This document shows positions 50,689 to 60,116 of a stretch of DNA of 64,000 bases, one piece after another (position 1 is the first letter of the stretch; the number at the start of each line of letters is the position of its first letter). Position numbers and translations under genes: made by a program. Origin of the DNA: Lachnospiraceae bacterium (GTDB taxonomy: Bacteria; Bacillota; Clostridia; Lachnospirales; Lachnospiraceae); contig JAFWWB010000052.1 in assembly GCA_017518185.1 (NCBI GenBank), forward strand, positions 1 to 64,000. Direction: 5' to 3'. Below the pieces are notes generated by a model. That model saw nothing but the letters and a program-made list of their open reading frames with translations, made no database searches and was not told where the DNA came from.

Positions 50689-51633
50689 ATGGCAGGTATA
50701 AACGGACTTAGTTCCGGTGCCGATCTTTCGATACTTTTCGGCAGCGGGAACCAGAAGAGCAATGTTGACTATTCAAGCGTGCTGAACCTGGACCTTGCGG
50801 ATGTGGCATCCGTAAGGAACGGGAGTTACGGTAAGCTTCTCAAACAGCATTATGCGGGCATCAAGGCGGATGCAAAGGCTGTGGACGGTGATACGGACAA
50901 GAAGCTCACCTCCATCAAGACCGATGCGGACAAGCTGGTAAAGGCTGCTGATGCGTTTAATGACAGCTCCCTGTTCGAGACTAAGAAGATCGACGGGGAC
51001 GACGGGAAGCAGACCGAGGAATTTGCCGATAAGGACAAGCTTGGCAGCGCGGTTAAGGACTTTGTGAAGGCCTATAACGCCGCCATAGATTCGGCAGGAG
51101 AGTCCGGGACGAAATCCGTGCTCCGTACCGGCGGCTGGATGGCCAATATGACAAAGCAGAATGCGGGCATGCTCTCGGCGGTGGGTATCACCGTGGGCGG
51201 CGATGACAAGCTCAGCTTTGATGAGGAAGCCTTTAAGAAGGCTGACGTCACCACAGTTAAGGATGTGTTCAGCGGCGTGAATTCCTACGCGAGCCAGGTG
51301 AGCGCAAAGGCAGGAAGCCTGAGCAGGGCAACAGCTACCACCGAGGCTCTTTACGATAAGAACGCCAGGTGGACGCCCCAGGCGCAGAGCTTCGCAAAGG
51401 AGAATATCGAGCGCATAAGCGGGAGCAGCGGCGGGGATACGGAAAAGACAGAGGAAAAGCCCAAGACCACCCTTACCGAGGCGGATTCCGAAAAGCTCAC
51501 GGGGCTTCAGGATCAGCGTTCAAAGCTCATGAAGGAATATGAGAAGCTGGACAACGTTGAGAAGATCCGGGAGTATGACCGGCAGATAGCCGATATTGAC
51601 AAACAGATAAAAGAGCTCAACGGAGCGGTATAA
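50689..51633 (+). CDS. FliD C-terminal-domain-like protein
   Basis: A 314-residue protein preceded by GGGAGGA. Residues 105-225 resemble the C-terminal helical domain of flagellar cap protein FliD (AVKDFVKAYNAAID, then SAVGITVGGDDKLSFDEEAF and VKDVFSGVNSYASQV). No hook-like N-terminal domain or signal peptide is visible. After a Glu/Lys/Thr linker, the C-terminal 55 residues are a predicted coiled coil. No other flagellar gene is in the window, so a flagellar role is unproven; it may be a stand-alone relative. Monocistronic, with its own promoter and terminator. Confidence 0.8.
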   Translation: MAGINGLSSGADLSILFGSGNQKSNVDYSSVLNLDLADVASVRNGSYGKLLKQHYAGIKADAKAVDGDTDKKLTSIKTDADKLVKAADAFNDSSLFETKKIDGDDGKQTEEFADKDKLGSAVKDFVKAYNAAIDSAGESGTKSVLRTGGWMANMTKQNAGMLSAVGITVGGDDKLSFDEEAFKKADVTTVKDVFSGVNSYASQVSAKAGSLSRATATTEALYDKNARWTPQAQSFAKENIERISGSSGGDTEKTEEKPKTTLTEADSEKLTGLQDQRSKLMKEYEKLDNVEKIREYDRQIADIDKQIKELNGAV

Positions 51634-51660
51634 AAGAAAATATTGACAGGCACGATAAAG

Positions 51661-51686
51661 GCAGGGGCTCAGGCCTCTGCTTTTTT
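51661..51686 (+). terminator. Rho-independent terminator of the FliD-C-like gene
   Basis: GCAGGGGC (51661-51668) pairs with GCCTCTGC (one G-U) around a tetraloop and is followed by six T residues. It sits between convergent genes. Confidence 0.88.
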
Positions 51687-51700
51687 CTGTTGTCCGACCG

Positions 51701-52780
51701 CTACATCATAAGGTAATATCCCGGAAGGAAGAAGAAGGAGATGCCCCTGAGAGCCGGTATGAAGCGGGAGGCATCCACGAATATCGGGGAGAAGAAAAGG
51801 CAGGACAGGAGATATACGGGCATGAAGGCGTATATGATCCTGCGCTTTTTTATCACTGCGGTGAGCAGCAGCAGGAATACCAGGCACATGAGTTCATAGG
51901 CAGTCAGCTTAAGGGCCTCCAGCAGAAGGCCGGGAAGACTGTGATCCAGTCCCGGTATATCCGGAAAGATGATATAGCAGAACAGGGAAAAAGCTGTGGC
52001 CAGTATCATGGGAGAGAGTATCATCACCGTGCGCACCGAAAAGATGGCGTATACGGGCTGTTTTGCTGAACGGTAATAGGAAAGGGCTCCGGTAAAGCCC
52101 GAGAGCAGTATGAGCAGCGCGAAAAGGCCTCTTATGGGGGAGAGGAGCACGTTCATACGCCGTATCCTGTAATCCTCGGGGGCGGAGACATATTCAAAGG
52201 CAAAGGTGGAGCCGTCGGTCAGCAGCTCATCGTGGAGGGCAAGCACCTGCTCCTCGGAGAAGGTCCCGGGCACAAGATCGGCCATTGCGCTTTTTTCATT
52301 AAGCCAGTCATAGAACAGCGGGGCCGAAAGTACCTCAAATATGGAGGCGTAGCAGGCCTCGTTCACTATGGAGACCATGCTGCTCTTCGGAGAAGTCAGT
52401 ACACGGACAAGGTTTTTCTTGTCGTTGTCCAGGAGTCTCACGAAAAGATCGGAGGGTATGATATAGCCGCATTCCATGTCCGAGGAGGCTACAAGGGTCT
52501 TAAGCTCGGCTGCGGAGGAGCATTGCTCAAAACGGAAGATGTTGTCATCTTCAATGAGAGTGCGGGTAAGCCTCTGAATGAGCGCGTCAGGTTCAGCTTC
52601 GACATTCTCGCTGCCGGGGCTTACGATGACAAAGCCCGCCCTTATGGCATCGCTCTCGGGCGGATCGTCCCTGTGGCTGCTCAGCAGCGCCACTACGGGA
52701 AGAAGCAGCATCAGCATCAGAAAGAAGGGATGCAGCACAAGGGAGCGGATGCGGAATAACAGGAGTCTTAAGGGATTCAT
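51701..52780 (-). CDS. ABC-2 type permease (second of two)
   Basis: A 359-residue membrane protein with one N-terminal TM helix (FFLMLMLLLPVVALLSS), a roughly 160-residue extracellular domain, and about five C-terminal TM helices (for example GLFALLILLSGFTGALSYY). This is the layout of ABC-2 exporter subunits with an N-terminal signal-anchor. It overlaps the first permease gene by 4 bp. The two permeases probably form a heterodimer driven by the upstream ATPase. Substrate unknown. Confidence 0.88.
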   Translation of the reverse strand: MNPLRLLLFRIRSLVLHPFFLMLMLLLPVVALLSSHRDDPPESDAIRAGFVIVSPGSENVEAEPDALIQRLTRTLIEDDNIFRFEQCSSAAELKTLVASSDMECGYIIPSDLFVRLLDNDKKNLVRVLTSPKSSMVSIVNEACYASIFEVLSAPLFYDWLNEKSAMADLVPGTFSEEQVLALHDELLTDGSTFAFEYVSAPEDYRIRRMNVLLSPIRGLFALLILLSGFTGALSYYRSAKQPVYAIFSVRTVMILSPMILATAFSLFCYIIFPDIPGLDHSLPGLLLEALKLTAYELMCLVFLLLLTAVIKKRRIIYAFMPVYLLSCLFFSPIFVDASRFIPALRGISFFFLPGYYLMM

Positions 52781-53967
52781 CTGAGCTCCTTTCTCCGGAG
52801 CATGAACACTCCGGACGCCGCAGCGAAGAATGCCAGTCCCCAGAGCAGCAGGGGAAGGAGATCAAAATACTTTTCACCCGTCAGCAGCTTCAGATATTCC
52901 TGCCATAAAAGAGGGGCGGGAAGAAGGCTGCCGGCTTTAAGAAGTCCTGCGGGCAGAAAGGCTGCGGGGATGAGCCCGCCACCTGCAAAGAGCATCAGGA
53001 GTGCGCAGATTATCTGGGCCATGACCGCCGCGGCGTCCGAGAAAAGCTGGTGCAGCAGCAGGGCAAGGCAGGCCAGTATAAAGGAAGACAGAAAGACCAG
53101 GGCGACTGCCCCGGGGCTTATTACGATATCGGCAGTTTCCGTTTTCCCGGCGAGATACGGACCCGCGATCAGCAGGAGGAGCAGGAAACAGAAGTAAGTA
53201 AGGCTGCAGACAGCCGCTTTTACCCCAAGATACATCACAGGAGAGGCCTTTGATGCAAAGAGCAGGGAATAAAAGGAAGACCGCTCCCTTTTAAGGGCAG
53301 GGGCATAACAGATATGCGCAAAGGCGAGGAGCAGCACCAGACCTGAGGCCAGGTAGCTTAGGAATACAGGCAGTGTATCCTCGCTGACAAATAGTTTCTC
53401 CCTGTTCAGCACGTGGTTGAAGTTCAGCATGTCGATTTCGTAATAAGCAGCGGAAAGCTCCGGACCGAGGTCAGCTTCCCTGAAGAGTCTGGAAGCCGTA
53501 TAGGTGGAGGCCTGGGCCGCGGAGAGCAGCCGCATGCCGGCACGGCTGAGCTCCGAAAGGAATACGGAGGTCAGGCTGCTCTTCGGTGAAAAGACTATCC
53601 GTATGGGATCGTTATAGCCGTAGAGTATGCTGTTTATGGCGTCGGGAGGAAGGAGCATTATGGCGATGATGCTTTCGGCTTCAAGCGCACTGTAGGCTTC
53701 TTCTTCCTTCATCTCCACGAAATCCAGGGCAAAAGAAGCGGACTCCAGTCCGGAGATATAGCGTATGGCGGTATCCAGGTATTCCTGGTCGCCGGTGCTG
53801 ACCACGGCAACGGTGGCACGGACGGGAGTCTCGCTCTTGTATAGCGTGCGTGAAAGAGTAAGGGCGATCAGTGAAAAAAGAGCGCCGAAAAGAACAAAGC
53901 CGGCCAGCAGAGTCGGCAGGCAGCGGAGGTTCAGCTTAAGCTCTGTGCGAAGCAGCTTAAAGAGCAT
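52777..53967 (-). CDS. ABC-2 type permease (first of two)
   Basis: A 396-residue membrane protein with the same topology as its neighbour: an N-terminal TM (LPTLLAGFVLFGALFSLIAL), a long extracellular part carrying VFSPKSSLTSVFLSELSRAG, and six C-terminal TM helices. The same phrase (SPKSSM) occurs in the second permease, so the two are paralogous. It overlaps the ATPase gene by 11 bp. Members export lipids, peptides or drugs; this one cannot be assigned. Confidence 0.88.
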   Translation of the reverse strand: MLFKLLRTELKLNLRCLPTLLAGFVLFGALFSLIALTLSRTLYKSETPVRATVAVVSTGDQEYLDTAIRYISGLESASFALDFVEMKEEEAYSALEAESIIAIMLLPPDAINSILYGYNDPIRIVFSPKSSLTSVFLSELSRAGMRLLSAAQASTYTASRLFREADLGPELSAAYYEIDMLNFNHVLNREKLFVSEDTLPVFLSYLASGLVLLLAFAHICYAPALKRERSSFYSLLFASKASPVMYLGVKAAVCSLTYFCFLLLLLIAGPYLAGKTETADIVISPGAVALVFLSSFILACLALLLHQLFSDAAAVMAQIICALLMLFAGGGLIPAAFLPAGLLKAGSLLPAPLLWQEYLKLLTGEKYFDLLPLLLWGLAFFAAASGVFMLRRKELR

Positions 53968-54670
53968 CCGAATCCCCCCTTATGGCGTGGAGGAGCTCAT
54001 CCCCCCGCAGTACCCGTTCGCAGCGGTTTGCGCTGCCGCCTTTTATAAGATAGAGCAGTGTGATTATGCTTAAGTCTTCTTCATCATGGGTGGTAAGTAT
54101 AAGGGTACCGCCTGCCGAATGAAAGGCTTCAAGATATTCGCGTATCTGGGCCTTGACCGAAAGATCCAGAGCTGCGGCGGGTTCATCCAGTATGAGCACC
54201 TGCGGGTTGTTTATGAGCGCTGTTGCGATGCTCACCTTTTTTCGCATGCCTCCGGAAAGGGAACGCACGCGCATCTTCAGCATGTCCCTGACTCCCAGCA
54301 TCTCCACCGCCGGAACGGACAGAGCAGCATCAAGCTCCTTTGCGGGTCCTTTGTACCAGAGGAGCAGGTTGTCCCTGACGCTGAGCTCATCCAGAAGCGG
54401 ATCGTTCTGGGGCACATAGCCTATGAGCTTCCTGTGGGCGGCCTTATCTTTAAAGAGGTCAGAGCCGTTTAAGACCATCTTTGCGCCCTTACACTGCCTG
54501 GTGCCGGAGAGTATGGAGAGCAGGGTGGATTTGCCGCTGCCGTTTGCACCCAGCACCGCGATGCTCTCCCCAAGAGGAAGATCGATGCTTAAGTCCTTCA
54601 GGACGTGGTTCTTCCTGTAGGAATGATCCACGCCGCTTATATGTATTATATTATCATTTGTATCGCTCAT
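53957..54670 (-). CDS. ABC transporter ATPase, probably leaderless transcript
   Basis: A 237-residue ABC ATPase. Walker A is GANGSGKSTLL, the signature LSGGMRKKVSIA, Walker B VLILDEPAAALD, and H-loop TTHDEED. It heads the exporter operon. The promoter's -10 (54678-54683) ends only 7 bp before the ATG and no Shine-Dalgarno sequence precedes it, so the mRNA should begin at or next to the start codon. No alternative downstream start with a ribosome site was found. Confidence 0.93.
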   Translation of the reverse strand: MSDTNDNIIHISGVDHSYRKNHVLKDLSIDLPLGESIAVLGANGSGKSTLLSILSGTRQCKGAKMVLNGSDLFKDKAAHRKLIGYVPQNDPLLDELSVRDNLLLWYKGPAKELDAALSVPAVEMLGVRDMLKMRVRSLSGGMRKKVSIATALINNPQVLILDEPAAALDLSVKAQIREYLEAFHSAGGTLILTTHDEEDLSIITLLYLIKGGSANRCERVLRGDELLHAIRGDSDAL

Positions 54671-54677
54671 GTTTCAG

Positions 54678-54706
54678 ATGATACCACAGCGCAGCCGATA
54701 CGTCAA
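54678..54706 (-). promoter_or_regulatory. Promoter of the ABC exporter operon
   Basis: On the - strand, TTGACG (54701-54706), a 17-bp spacer ending in TGTGG, and TATCAT (54678-54683). The predicted transcription start is at or one base from the A of the start codon. Confidence 0.75.
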
Positions 54707-54731
54707 AATGCAGTTTGCGCTATAAAACAGG

Positions 54732-54760
54732 TTGAGGCGAGGGGCGTATTCTGGTATAAT
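54732..54760 (+). promoter_or_regulatory. Promoter of cdd
   Basis: TTGAGG (54732-54737), a 17-bp spacer ending in CTGG, and consensus TATAAT (54755-54760). Divergent from the exporter promoter. Confidence 0.8.
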
Positions 54761-54787
54761 GAAAGGAGTTTTACGGAGGTGGCCTGA

Positions 54788-55192
54788 GTGGAAAAAGAAC
54801 TGATAAAGCTTGCCATGGAAATGCGTAAGAAGGCCTACTGCCCTTATTCGGGATACAGTGTGGGGGCGGCGCTTCTTGCGGAGAGCGGAAAGATATATAC
54901 GGGCTGCAATGTGGAAAATGCTTCCTACGGCGTCACCAACTGCGCGGAGCGTACCGCGGTGTTCAAGGCTGTGAGCGAAGGAGAGCGGCGTTTTACCATG
55001 ATAGCCATTGCGGGAGGGACTGAAGGCAGCGCTTCTTTTGCATGGCCCTGCGGGGTGTGCCGCCAGGTGCTCAGGGAGTTCTGCGATCCTGCACAGATGA
55101 AGGTCATCGTATGCAGGTCGGAGGATGACTATAAGAGCTTTACGCTTGAGGAGCTGCTCCCGGAGAGCTTCGGACCGGATTTCAGGGACTGA
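54788..55192 (+). CDS. cdd: Cytidine deaminase
   Basis: Deaminates cytidine and deoxycytidine to uridine forms in pyrimidine salvage. The 134-residue tetrameric-type enzyme has the zinc site Cys52-Ala-Glu54 (NCAERTA; Glu is catalytic) and Pro87-Cys88-x-x-Cys91 (PCGVCRQVL), and the substrate-binding CNVENASYG. Start GTG 54788 is set by GGAGG at 54775-54779. It stands alone with its own promoter. Confidence 0.96.
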   Translation: MEKELIKLAMEMRKKAYCPYSGYSVGAALLAESGKIYTGCNVENASYGVTNCAERTAVFKAVSEGERRFTMIAIAGGTEGSASFAWPCGVCRQVLREFCDPAQMKVIVCRSEDDYKSFTLEELLPESFGPDFRD

Positions 55193-55202
55193 AAACGTAA
55201 TT

Positions 55203-55240
55203 CCCGCTTCAAACGGCTATATGCCGGCCGGCGAAGCGGG
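55203..55240 (+). terminator. Hairpin downstream of cdd
   Basis: CCCGCTTC (55203-55210) pairs perfectly with GAAGCGGG (55233-55240). The enclosed region can form a further small G+C-rich hairpin. No U-run follows, so efficiency is uncertain. Confidence 0.55.
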
Positions 55241-55284
55241 TTCTGCATTGACAGATACAAACGAATAAAAGGGGGACTGACCGT

Positions 55285-56409
55285 ATGGAAAGATCAAAGG
55301 TATACTTCACTGATTTCAGGACGGTGCTGGGTGTGAGCCTGCCGGCAAAATTACAGAAACTGATACGTATGGCGGGGATCACGGGTATCGACATGAACGG
55401 AAAGTTCGTGGCGATAAAGATGCATTTCGGGGAGCTGGGCAATCTGGCCTATCTCCGGCCGAATTATGCGAAAGCGGTGGCGGATGTCATAAAAGAACAG
55501 GGAGGACTTCCCTTCCTGACAGACTGTAACACGCTTTATCCGGGAAGCCGCAAGCATGCCCTTGAGCATCTTGACTGCGCCAATATCAACGGATTCAATA
55601 CCGTCACCACAGGCTGCCAGATCATAATCGCCGACGGCCTCAGGGGAACGGATGATATAGCGGTGCCTGTGCCGGGCGGGGAGTACTGTAAGGAAGCCTA
55701 TATCGGCCGGGCCGTGATGGATGCGGATATCGTCATCTCCCTGAATCATTTCAAAGGCCATGAACAGGCCGGTTTTGGCGGAGCCATCAAGAATATCGGG
55801 ATGGGCTGCGGAAGCCGCGCGGGAAAGATGCAGCAGCATAACAGCGGGCATCCCCATGTGATCACTGAACAGTGCAGGGGCTGCAGGAGATGCGCACGGG
55901 AGTGCGGATCCGATGCCATAGTCTATGAGGACGGGAAGGCGCGAATCGATACGGAGAAGTGTAAGGGCTGCGGCCGCTGCATAGGAGCCTGCGCTTTCGA
56001 TGCCATAGAGAATGACAACTGGGATGCACCGCAGATGCTGGGAAGAAGAATGGCGGAGTACACCGCTGCGGTCATAAGCGGAAGACCGAATTTCCATATC
56101 AGCCTTATAACGGATGTGTCTCCCAACTGCGACTGCCACGGGGAGAACGATGCTCCCATACTTCCGGACATAGGCATGCTTGCGTCCTTTGATCCGGTAG
56201 CTCTTGACCAGGCCTGCGTCGATCTCTGCCAGAAGGCCGAACCCATAAGGAACAGCCAGCTGGGTGACAATATGGCTTCGGAGCATTTCCATGATCACGG
56301 GGACGTGTGGCATAACAGCAATCCCAATGTCTCCTGGGCTGAGACCCTTGAGCATGCGGAAAAGATAGGCATCGGCACCAGGGAGTACGAGCTGGTGACA
56401 ATGAAATAA
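55285..56409 (+). CDS. DUF362 protein with two [4Fe-4S] ferredoxin motifs
   Basis: A 374-residue protein. An N-terminal DUF362 domain (residues 1-195; VAIKMHFGELGN, SLNHFKGHEQAGFGGAIKNI) is followed by two ferredoxin motifs, CRGCRRCARECG and CKGCGRCIGACA, around residues 193-235. The DUF362 domain continues after them (DVSPNCDCHGENDAPILPDI). Likely an iron-sulfur electron carrier or assembly factor in the cytosol; no specific reaction is known. The start follows AAGGGGGA. Confidence 0.93.
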   Translation: MERSKVYFTDFRTVLGVSLPAKLQKLIRMAGITGIDMNGKFVAIKMHFGELGNLAYLRPNYAKAVADVIKEQGGLPFLTDCNTLYPGSRKHALEHLDCANINGFNTVTTGCQIIIADGLRGTDDIAVPVPGGEYCKEAYIGRAVMDADIVISLNHFKGHEQAGFGGAIKNIGMGCGSRAGKMQQHNSGHPHVITEQCRGCRRCARECGSDAIVYEDGKARIDTEKCKGCGRCIGACAFDAIENDNWDAPQMLGRRMAEYTAAVISGRPNFHISLITDVSPNCDCHGENDAPILPDIGMLASFDPVALDQACVDLCQKAEPIRNSQLGDNMASEHFHDHGDVWHNSNPNVSWAETLEHAEKIGIGTREYELVTMK

Positions 56410-56417
56410 GGATCGTG

Positions 56418-58088
56418 ATGGAAGAGATATTAACCGTCCTGGGAGTCTTCGCGGCGTTTATCGTGATCGTGGGGGCCCTGGGACTTGCGGAGAAGAAAAG
56501 ATACAGGGAGGCGGTGCTGGCGGATATACGCCGGTCTTACGGGAAGTTCTGTACAAAGAAGCTGACGGCTTCGGGGGCGGAGCACATACCGGCGTATTTC
56601 AACAGGCATTCGGATAAGCTTTCGATCGACAATATAACGGCTTCGGATCTTGAACTGGACAGGCTCTTTATGGCGATGAACGTCACGTATTCGGCGGCGG
56701 GGGAGGAATGCCTCTATCATCATCTCAGGACCCCGCTCTTTGACGAGACTGAGCTTAAAAAACGCCGGGAGCTGATGGAGCTCTTCGATAAGGATAAGGA
56801 GCTCAGGGAAAAGCTGCAGTTTCTTTTTGCGGGCATGGGCAAGAGTGACAAGTACTCGCTTTACGATTACCTGGATCTCAGCACGGATATCGATGTAAAA
56901 GCCCTTAAGCTCCATATACTGGCGCCGCTCCTGGTGGCAGCGGCAGTGGCCGTTACAATATTCTATACAGCGGCAGGTATACCCCTGCTCATAGGCGTGC
57001 TGATATTCAACATGTCCTGGTATTTCAGGGAGAAGGGAAGGGTACAGCCCTACATCGTTACCCTGAAGGCCGTCATGAGAGAGATAAGGGGCGGCTATAC
57101 TATACTTTCGTCCCTGCCGGAGGCGGCTTCGGAAGAGAAGGAAAGGCTTAAGGAATGCCTGGAGGCCCTTAAGCGTTTCAGCCGCGGGAGCTCTGCAATA
57201 TATTCAGGAGGCAGCGCCGGCGGAGATCCGCTGCAGGTGGCGGGAGACTACCTGAACATGCTGTTACATCCGGACATGATAGCCTTCGGCAGGATGTTCG
57301 GAGAGATGAAGGCCCACGTTGAGGATATCGACAGGATACACGGGATACTGGGGCATATCGAGGCGCTGATAGCAGCGGCTTCCTTCAGGCGGTCGCTCAG
57401 TACCTGTGAGCCGGTCTTTGACGGAAAGGAAAGCGCAAAGGGCATATACCATCCACTTATAGAGGACCCGGTCGTTAATGATTATGAGCTTGGAGGCTGC
57501 ATGCTGCTGACAGGCTCCAATGCTTCGGGCAAGTCCACCTTCTTAAAGACCATGGCCGTCAACCAGCTTCTGGGACAGTGCTTCGGCTTTGCCTGTGCGG
57601 AGGAGTTTCATACGGACTTCCACAGGATCTACACTTCCATGGCCCTCAGGGACGACCTGGAGCACGGAGAGAGCTATTTCATGGCGGAGATAAAAGCCAT
57701 GAGACGTATACTGAAGGCCGGAGAAGAGGAGGGGGCGAAGATCGCCTGTTATGTGGATGAGGTCCTTAAAGGCACCAATACGGTGGAGCGCATCGCAGCT
57801 TCCTCAAACCTCCTTAAGACCATGAAGGAAAAAGGCTATTTCTGCTGTGCGGCCACCCATGATATAGAGCTCACGGGCCTTCTGGAAGGGATCTATGAGA
57901 ATTACCATTTCGAGGAGGAGATAATCGAAGGGGACGTGTGCTTCAACTATAAGCTGAACAGGGGCAGGGCTACCAGCAGGAATGCCATAAAGCTCCTGTC
58001 AGTCATGGGTTATGATGAGAAACTTGTAAAAGAGGCGGAGGAGATGGCCGGACGTTTCGCTGAGGAAGGGAGATGGAGCTTTGGCTAA
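56418..58088 (+). CDS. Membrane-anchored MutS family ATPase
   Basis: A 556-residue protein with the MutS ATPase core but none of the mismatch-recognition domains. An N-terminal TM ([17 protein letters not shown]), a helical domain, two central TM helices ([27 protein letters not shown]), a lever-like helical part, and then Walker [15 protein letters not shown] near residue 365, Walker [13 protein letters not shown] and the ATHDIEL H-loop. ATG 56418 is preferred to GTG 56415 because of spacing from AAGGA. Role unknown; the membrane location argues against classical mismatch repair. rnhA overlaps its end by 8 bp. Confidence 0.9.
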   Translation: MEEILTVLGVFAAFIVIVGALGLAEKKRYREAVLADIRRSYGKFCTKKLTASGAEHIPAYFNRHSDKLSIDNITASDLELDRLFMAMNVTYSAAGEECLYHHLRTPLFDETELKKRRELMELFDKDKELREKLQFLFAGMGKSDKYSLYDYLDLSTDIDVKALKLHILAPLLVAAAVAVTIFYTAAGIPLLIGVLIFNMSWYFREKGRVQPYIVTLKAVMREIRGGYTILSSLPEAASEEKERLKECLEALKRFSRGSSAIYSGGSAGGDPLQVAGDYLNMLLHPDMIAFGRMFGEMKAHVEDIDRIHGILGHIEALIAAASFRRSLSTCEPVFDGKESAKGIYHPLIEDPVVNDYELGGCMLLTGSNASGKSTFLKTMAVNQLLGQCFGFACAEEFHTDFHRIYTSMALRDDLEHGESYFMAEIKAMRRILKAGEEEGAKIACYVDEVLKGTNTVERIAASSNLLKTMKEKGYFCCAATHDIELTGLLEGIYENYHFEEEIIEGDVCFNYKLNRGRATSRNAIKLLSVMGYDEKLVKEAEEMAGRFAEEGRWSFG

Positions 58089-58563
58089 GGTAAGTATATT
58101 CACTGACGGCGCGGCCAGAGGAAATCCCGACGGCCCGGGAGGCTACGGAGTTGTCCTGCAGTTCAGGGATTCGAAGGGAGAGCTGCACCAGCAGGAGCTC
58201 AGCGCCGGATATAGGAAGACCACCAACAACCGCATGGAGCTTATGGCGGCGATAGCGGGACTGGAGGCTCTGACCAGACCCTGTGAGGTGGAACTCTATT
58301 CCGATTCCCAGTATCTGGTGAACGCCTTCAACCAGCACTGGATAGAATCCTGGATAAAAAAAGGCTGGAAGCGCAGCGGTAACGAAGTGGTTAAGAATGT
58401 GGATCTGTGGGAGCGGCTGCTTAAGGCAAAGGAACAGCACAGTGTCAGCTTTATCTGGGTGAAGGGCCACGCCGGCCACCCGGAGAACGAAAGGTGCGAT
58501 AAGCTTGCCACCGAGGCGGCGGACGGAACGGATCTGCTGGAAGATACGGAAGGTATGTACTAA
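58081..58563 (+). CDS. rnhA: Ribonuclease HI
   Basis: Cleaves the RNA strand of RNA-DNA hybrids. The 160-residue enzyme has the complete active site: Asp9 ([10 protein letters not shown]), Glu53 (NRMEL), Asp75 (YSDSQYLV), His130 (VKGHAGH) and Asp140. The start is TTG 58081, with GGGAGATGGAG upstream, overlapping the MutS-like gene. The basic handle region (WIKKGWKR) is present. Confidence 0.96.
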   Translation: MAKVSIFTDGAARGNPDGPGGYGVVLQFRDSKGELHQQELSAGYRKTTNNRMELMAAIAGLEALTRPCEVELYSDSQYLVNAFNQHWIESWIKKGWKRSGNEVVKNVDLWERLLKAKEQHSVSFIWVKGHAGHPENERCDKLATEAADGTDLLEDTEGMY

Positions 58564-58594
58564 AACATTTTTAGGAAGAAAGGGGGATTACATT

Positions 58595-60061
58595 ATGCTG
58601 AAGGATTGGGTTAAAGCAACAAGACCGGAGGATGAGGAGATCGCGGCAAGGCTTGAGAAGGCGAGAGCCGAGCTGGCAGGCCGTCAGATGGCCATCAAGG
58701 AGAAGAAGCTCCCGGTATTGGTGATCATGGACGGCTGGGGCGGTGCCGGAAAGGGCGGCGTGCTGGGCAAGGTCATCAAAAACCTGGACCCCCGCTTTTA
58801 CAAGACGGAGACCCTGGCAAAGCCGGGGGAGGACGAGCTGAGAAGGCCCTTCCTCTACAGATATTTCGCACGCATTCCCGAGGCCGGCAAGTTTTCCTTC
58901 TTTGACGGCAGCTGGATGGACGAAGTGACGAAGGCCAGGCTTTCCGGGGAGACAGGTGACGGAGCCTATAAGCGCCAGCTGAACTCCATAAGGAGATTCG
59001 AGCGCACGCTTTCCGACAACGGCTATCTTCTGGTGAAGTTTTTCTTCCATATCTCAAAGAACGAGCAGAAGAAGAGGCTTTCCGAGCTGGAGGAGGACAA
59101 GAGCACCAGCTGGAGGGTCGAGAAGTGGGATCTGTGGCAGAATAAGCATTATGAGAAATGCATGGATGTCTATGATGAGTACATCGAGGCCACTGACCAG
59201 TTCATAGCCCCCTGGTATTTCATTGATTCCAAGAGCAGGAAGTGGGCTGAACTCCAGGTAACGGAACAGCTGGTAAGAAGCATAGACACGGCCCTTCAGA
59301 ATTCCGGGAGAGCGGCCACGGTGCTCCAGAATACCTTCCCTCTGGTCAGCATGCCGAAGCTTTCGGAGGTGGATCTCTCCGTTTCCGTAAGCGATGAGGA
59401 CTATAAGCAGGAGCTTAAGGATCTGCAGGAGGAGCTGGCTGACCTCCACAATAAGATATACCAGAAGAAGATACCCGTAGTCATAGCCTACGAGGGATGG
59501 GATGCCGCAGGCAAGGGCGGAAATATCAAGAGGCTTACGGCGGCACTGGATCCGAGAGGCTTCGAGGTGCATCCCATCGCTTCACCGGAACCCAGGGAGA
59601 AGAACAGGCATTATCTCTGGAGATTCTGGACCAGGCTTCCGAAGGATGGGCATATCGCCATTTTTGACAGGACCTGGTACGGCCGCGTCATGGTGGAGCG
59701 TCTGGAGGGCTTCTGCTCCGAGAACGACTGGCAGCGGGCCTATAATGAGATAAACGAGTTTGAGAAGGAGCTGGATGACTGGGGAGCGGTCATACTGAAA
59801 TTCTGGGTGCACATCGATAAGGATACCCAGCTGGCGCGCTTCAATGACAGGCAGGCCACTCCGGAGAAGCAGTGGAAGATCACAGAAGAGGACTGGCGCA
59901 ACAGGGAAAAGTGGGATCTGTATGAGAGCGCCATCGACGAGATGATTCAGAAGACCAGCACGGAATATGCGCCCTGGCATATACTGGAGTCCAACGACAA
60001 GCATTACGCCAGGCTCAAGGCCCTCCGTACCGTGATCGAGGCCATAAACGAAAAACTGTGA
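58595..60061 (+). CDS. Two-domain polyphosphate kinase 2 (polyphosphate:AMP phosphotransferase type)
   Basis: A 488-residue protein with tandem PPK2 domains. Each has a Walker A: IMDGWGGAGKGG (near residue 45) and AYEGWDAAGKGG (near 300). Walker B/lid segments are SFFDGSWMDEVTKAR in the first domain and IFDRTWYGRVMVER in the second. The second keeps the canonical DRTWYGR while the first is divergent, typical of class II enzymes that phosphorylate AMP to ADP using polyphosphate. The start 58595 follows AGGGGG; a longer frame start (58505) lies in rnhA. Confidence 0.93.
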   Translation: MLKDWVKATRPEDEEIAARLEKARAELAGRQMAIKEKKLPVLVIMDGWGGAGKGGVLGKVIKNLDPRFYKTETLAKPGEDELRRPFLYRYFARIPEAGKFSFFDGSWMDEVTKARLSGETGDGAYKRQLNSIRRFERTLSDNGYLLVKFFFHISKNEQKKRLSELEEDKSTSWRVEKWDLWQNKHYEKCMDVYDEYIEATDQFIAPWYFIDSKSRKWAELQVTEQLVRSIDTALQNSGRAATVLQNTFPLVSMPKLSEVDLSVSVSDEDYKQELKDLQEELADLHNKIYQKKIPVVIAYEGWDAAGKGGNIKRLTAALDPRGFEVHPIASPEPREKNRHYLWRFWTRLPKDGHIAIFDRTWYGRVMVERLEGFCSENDWQRAYNEINEFEKELDDWGAVILKFWVHIDKDTQLARFNDRQATPEKQWKITEEDWRNREKWDLYESAIDEMIQKTSTEYAPWHILESNDKHYARLKALRTVIEAINEKL

Positions 60062-60078
60062 CAGTGAGGGATACTCGA

Positions 60079-60107
60079 TTGACCATAACAAGATATTGTG
60101 GTACAAT
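60079..60107 (+). promoter_or_regulatory. Promoter of the small membrane protein
   Basis: TTGACC (60079-60084), a 17-bp spacer ending in TGTGG and TACAAT (60102-60107). Confidence 0.75.
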
Positions 60108-60116
60108 GACCATTGT

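Noticed and set aside
55248..55253. TTGACA upstream of the DUF362 gene as a -35 box
   Set aside because: No acceptable -10 lies 16-18 bp downstream.
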